From positions 1-32,412 of the forward strand of contig ML769933.1 in the NCBI GenBank assembly GCA_009733575.1: a stretch of DNA of 32,412 nucleotides, in the 5' to 3' direction. Below, in pieces: positions 31,398 to 32,412 of this stretch. This DNA comes from Gymnopus androsaceus JB14. Its lineage: Eukaryota > Basidiomycota > Agaricomycetes > Agaricales > Omphalotaceae. The first letter of the stretch is position 1, and each line of letters starts with the position of its first letter. A program made the translations under genes and the position numbers. Under the pieces are notes generated by a model. That model saw only the letters and a program-made list of their open reading frames with translations. It ran no database searches and was not told where the DNA came from.

Positions 31398-31463
31398 ACC
31401 ATCAGGTTGGACTTGGGTGCATAGATCGCACCTGCAATCGAAGCGATGATTAGACAAAGGCAT
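31398..31463 (-). pseudogene. Truncated 5' end of a second Plavaka transposase copy
   Basis: ATG at 31463 (minus strand) and 22 codons matching the start of the transposase at 3375, including the CRCDLC motif, cut off exactly where the inverted-repeat similarity ends. Arg/Ser positions differ through CpG-to-TpG/CpA changes at 31456 and 31447. No further transposase exons follow, so this is only a by-product of the inverted duplication. Confidence 0.85.
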
Positions 31464-32412
31464 GGTATATTTTGATAGAGGTGTCATATTGAATAGAAAG
31501 CGTATCATGAAGTTGATTAGGCGCTCATGACGCCTTCCTTTTCCGTCTTCGAAACGCGATTTTAAAGTGCACCATCTTTTAGCTCATTACCTATGACTCT
31601 CGTTGCAATTATACCTAATACTTACTGTAATAACCTGTTCTTGCTGGGTTCTGGACTCATTGCGGTATTGGAAATCCTACCATGCAAAAATGGTCTGGGA
31701 AACGACAGCGTGCCAAATCCCGAATACACTTCCGGGCTGGTATCGTCGAATATTTTCACGTCATTCACTCACTCCAGCTTGAAATCAGACATCCCAAACC
31801 ATATCAAGTCGTGTTCAACTGCAGATCGACGGAGCTTGCGAAAATAATTCAAGAGGTGTAGAAACATAGGTTGACCTTTATTATAATTTTAAACTTTATT
31901 TGTCGTCCTGGATTTTTTGAAAGCATTATTCGCGCGATAATCTACATGCATAGACACAATAATTTTCGCCACAAAGAAGGCAGTGCCAAAGCACTACCGT
32001 ACTGTAAACGAAATCGCCCCTCGAGTGCATCGGCGAATGACGCAAGGCGGAACCCATCCTAGTCGGCCCCAGACTGATGTTGAGACGCAGATAGCTGGGT
32101 GAAATGGTCCAGTGCTTTAGGGGGCTTCCAGCCTGAAAAAAATGCAGTAAGAAGAATATTCCTTGGAAAAGGCAGATAGGGCGTACATATGCAGTAAATA
32201 TATAGGGTGAAAAAGCCACGACTTGAATACTAACATTGGCAATGAAAAACCATTTGGTGGATTTTAGAGGCGATCGAAAGAGAGCGCTTTTCGACCGAAC
32301 AGATTTCGGAATGACGAGCGGTTGGAAGAGCTCAATGAGGGTTCCAGCGAAGTCCAAGGGAAATCAAGTCCACAATCGGAGAAAGCGGCGTTGAAGGGAG
32401 TACTACTGGCTA
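31398..32412 (-). repeat. Right arm of the 1,015 bp inverted repeat
   Basis: Reverse complement of 2426-3440 with five substitutions and two single-base indels. It reaches the last base of the window, so its true length is unknown. It keeps one base near 32273 that the left arm lacks, which leaves the MDN1-like reading DFAGTLIELFQPLV open for longer here, and lacks one base present near 3296. All five substitutions are in CpG contexts, with the T/A state in this arm. Confidence 0.95.

Noticed and set aside
17983..32412. TET/JBP-type dioxygenase gene, sometimes linked to fungal DNA transposons
   Set aside because: No HxD...H or related motif in a plausible frame was found in the gene-bearing part.

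Overview
The window looks like nuclear DNA from a filamentous basidiomycete, most likely an agaricomycete. Exons are split by 40-98 bp GT..AG introns. There is a decayed midasin (MDN1) copy, a Plavaka-type (CMC/CACTA superfamily) transposase, and small lineage-type hypothetical genes of the kind expanded in mushroom genomes. There is no bacterial gene organisation. I see no rRNA, tRNA or CRISPR array. The whole window reads as a repeat-rich accessory or heterochromatic island.

Layout. 1-1592 is a broken MDN1 fragment that keeps a spliceosomal intron; similarity fades by 2425. From 2426 to 3440 runs the left arm of a 1,015 bp inverted repeat. Its partner is 31398-32412 and reaches the last base of the window. 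An eight-exon Plavaka transposase gene begins inside the left arm (3375-8189) and carries two in-frame stops. Three of its exons encode similar SAP-like modules. The right arm holds only the first 22 codons of the same gene.

8190-11470 is non-coding repeat ground: a hairpin, a 162 bp foldback element, a GTTAC/GGTGAC array, a ~139 bp tandem duplication, a candidate LTR on the minus strand and a 41 bp x 3 repeat. Into this is inserted a clear non-autonomous CACTA-like element, 11474-16248. It has CACTG...CAGTG termini, a TGA/TGA 3-bp target-site duplication, ~680 bp terminal inverted repeats, and two opposed tandem arrays of 41/33 bp units built round the palindrome TTGGNCCAA. 16252-17980 is degenerate repeat.

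17998-25380 is the gene-bearing part. It holds a three-exon gene with one hydrophobic segment, a small membrane protein, a frameshifted coiled-coil gene, a three-exon multi-span membrane protein (minus) and a three-exon hypothetical gene (minus), all without an assigned function. 25740-27215 is a decayed long-unit tandem repeat. 27300-28900 may hold a secreted Thr-rich gene on the minus strand, with an internal duplication. 29538-31290 is more tandem repeat, up to the right arm.

How it fits together. The transposase could in principle act on CACTA-like ends, but the 4.8 kb element here has no coding capacity and the visible transposase copy is interrupted. All five substitutions between the big inverted-repeat arms are CpG to TpG/CpA changes in the right arm, which points to cytosine methylation and deamination. 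The most unusual objects are the inverted-array CACTG element and the exon-repeat transposase.
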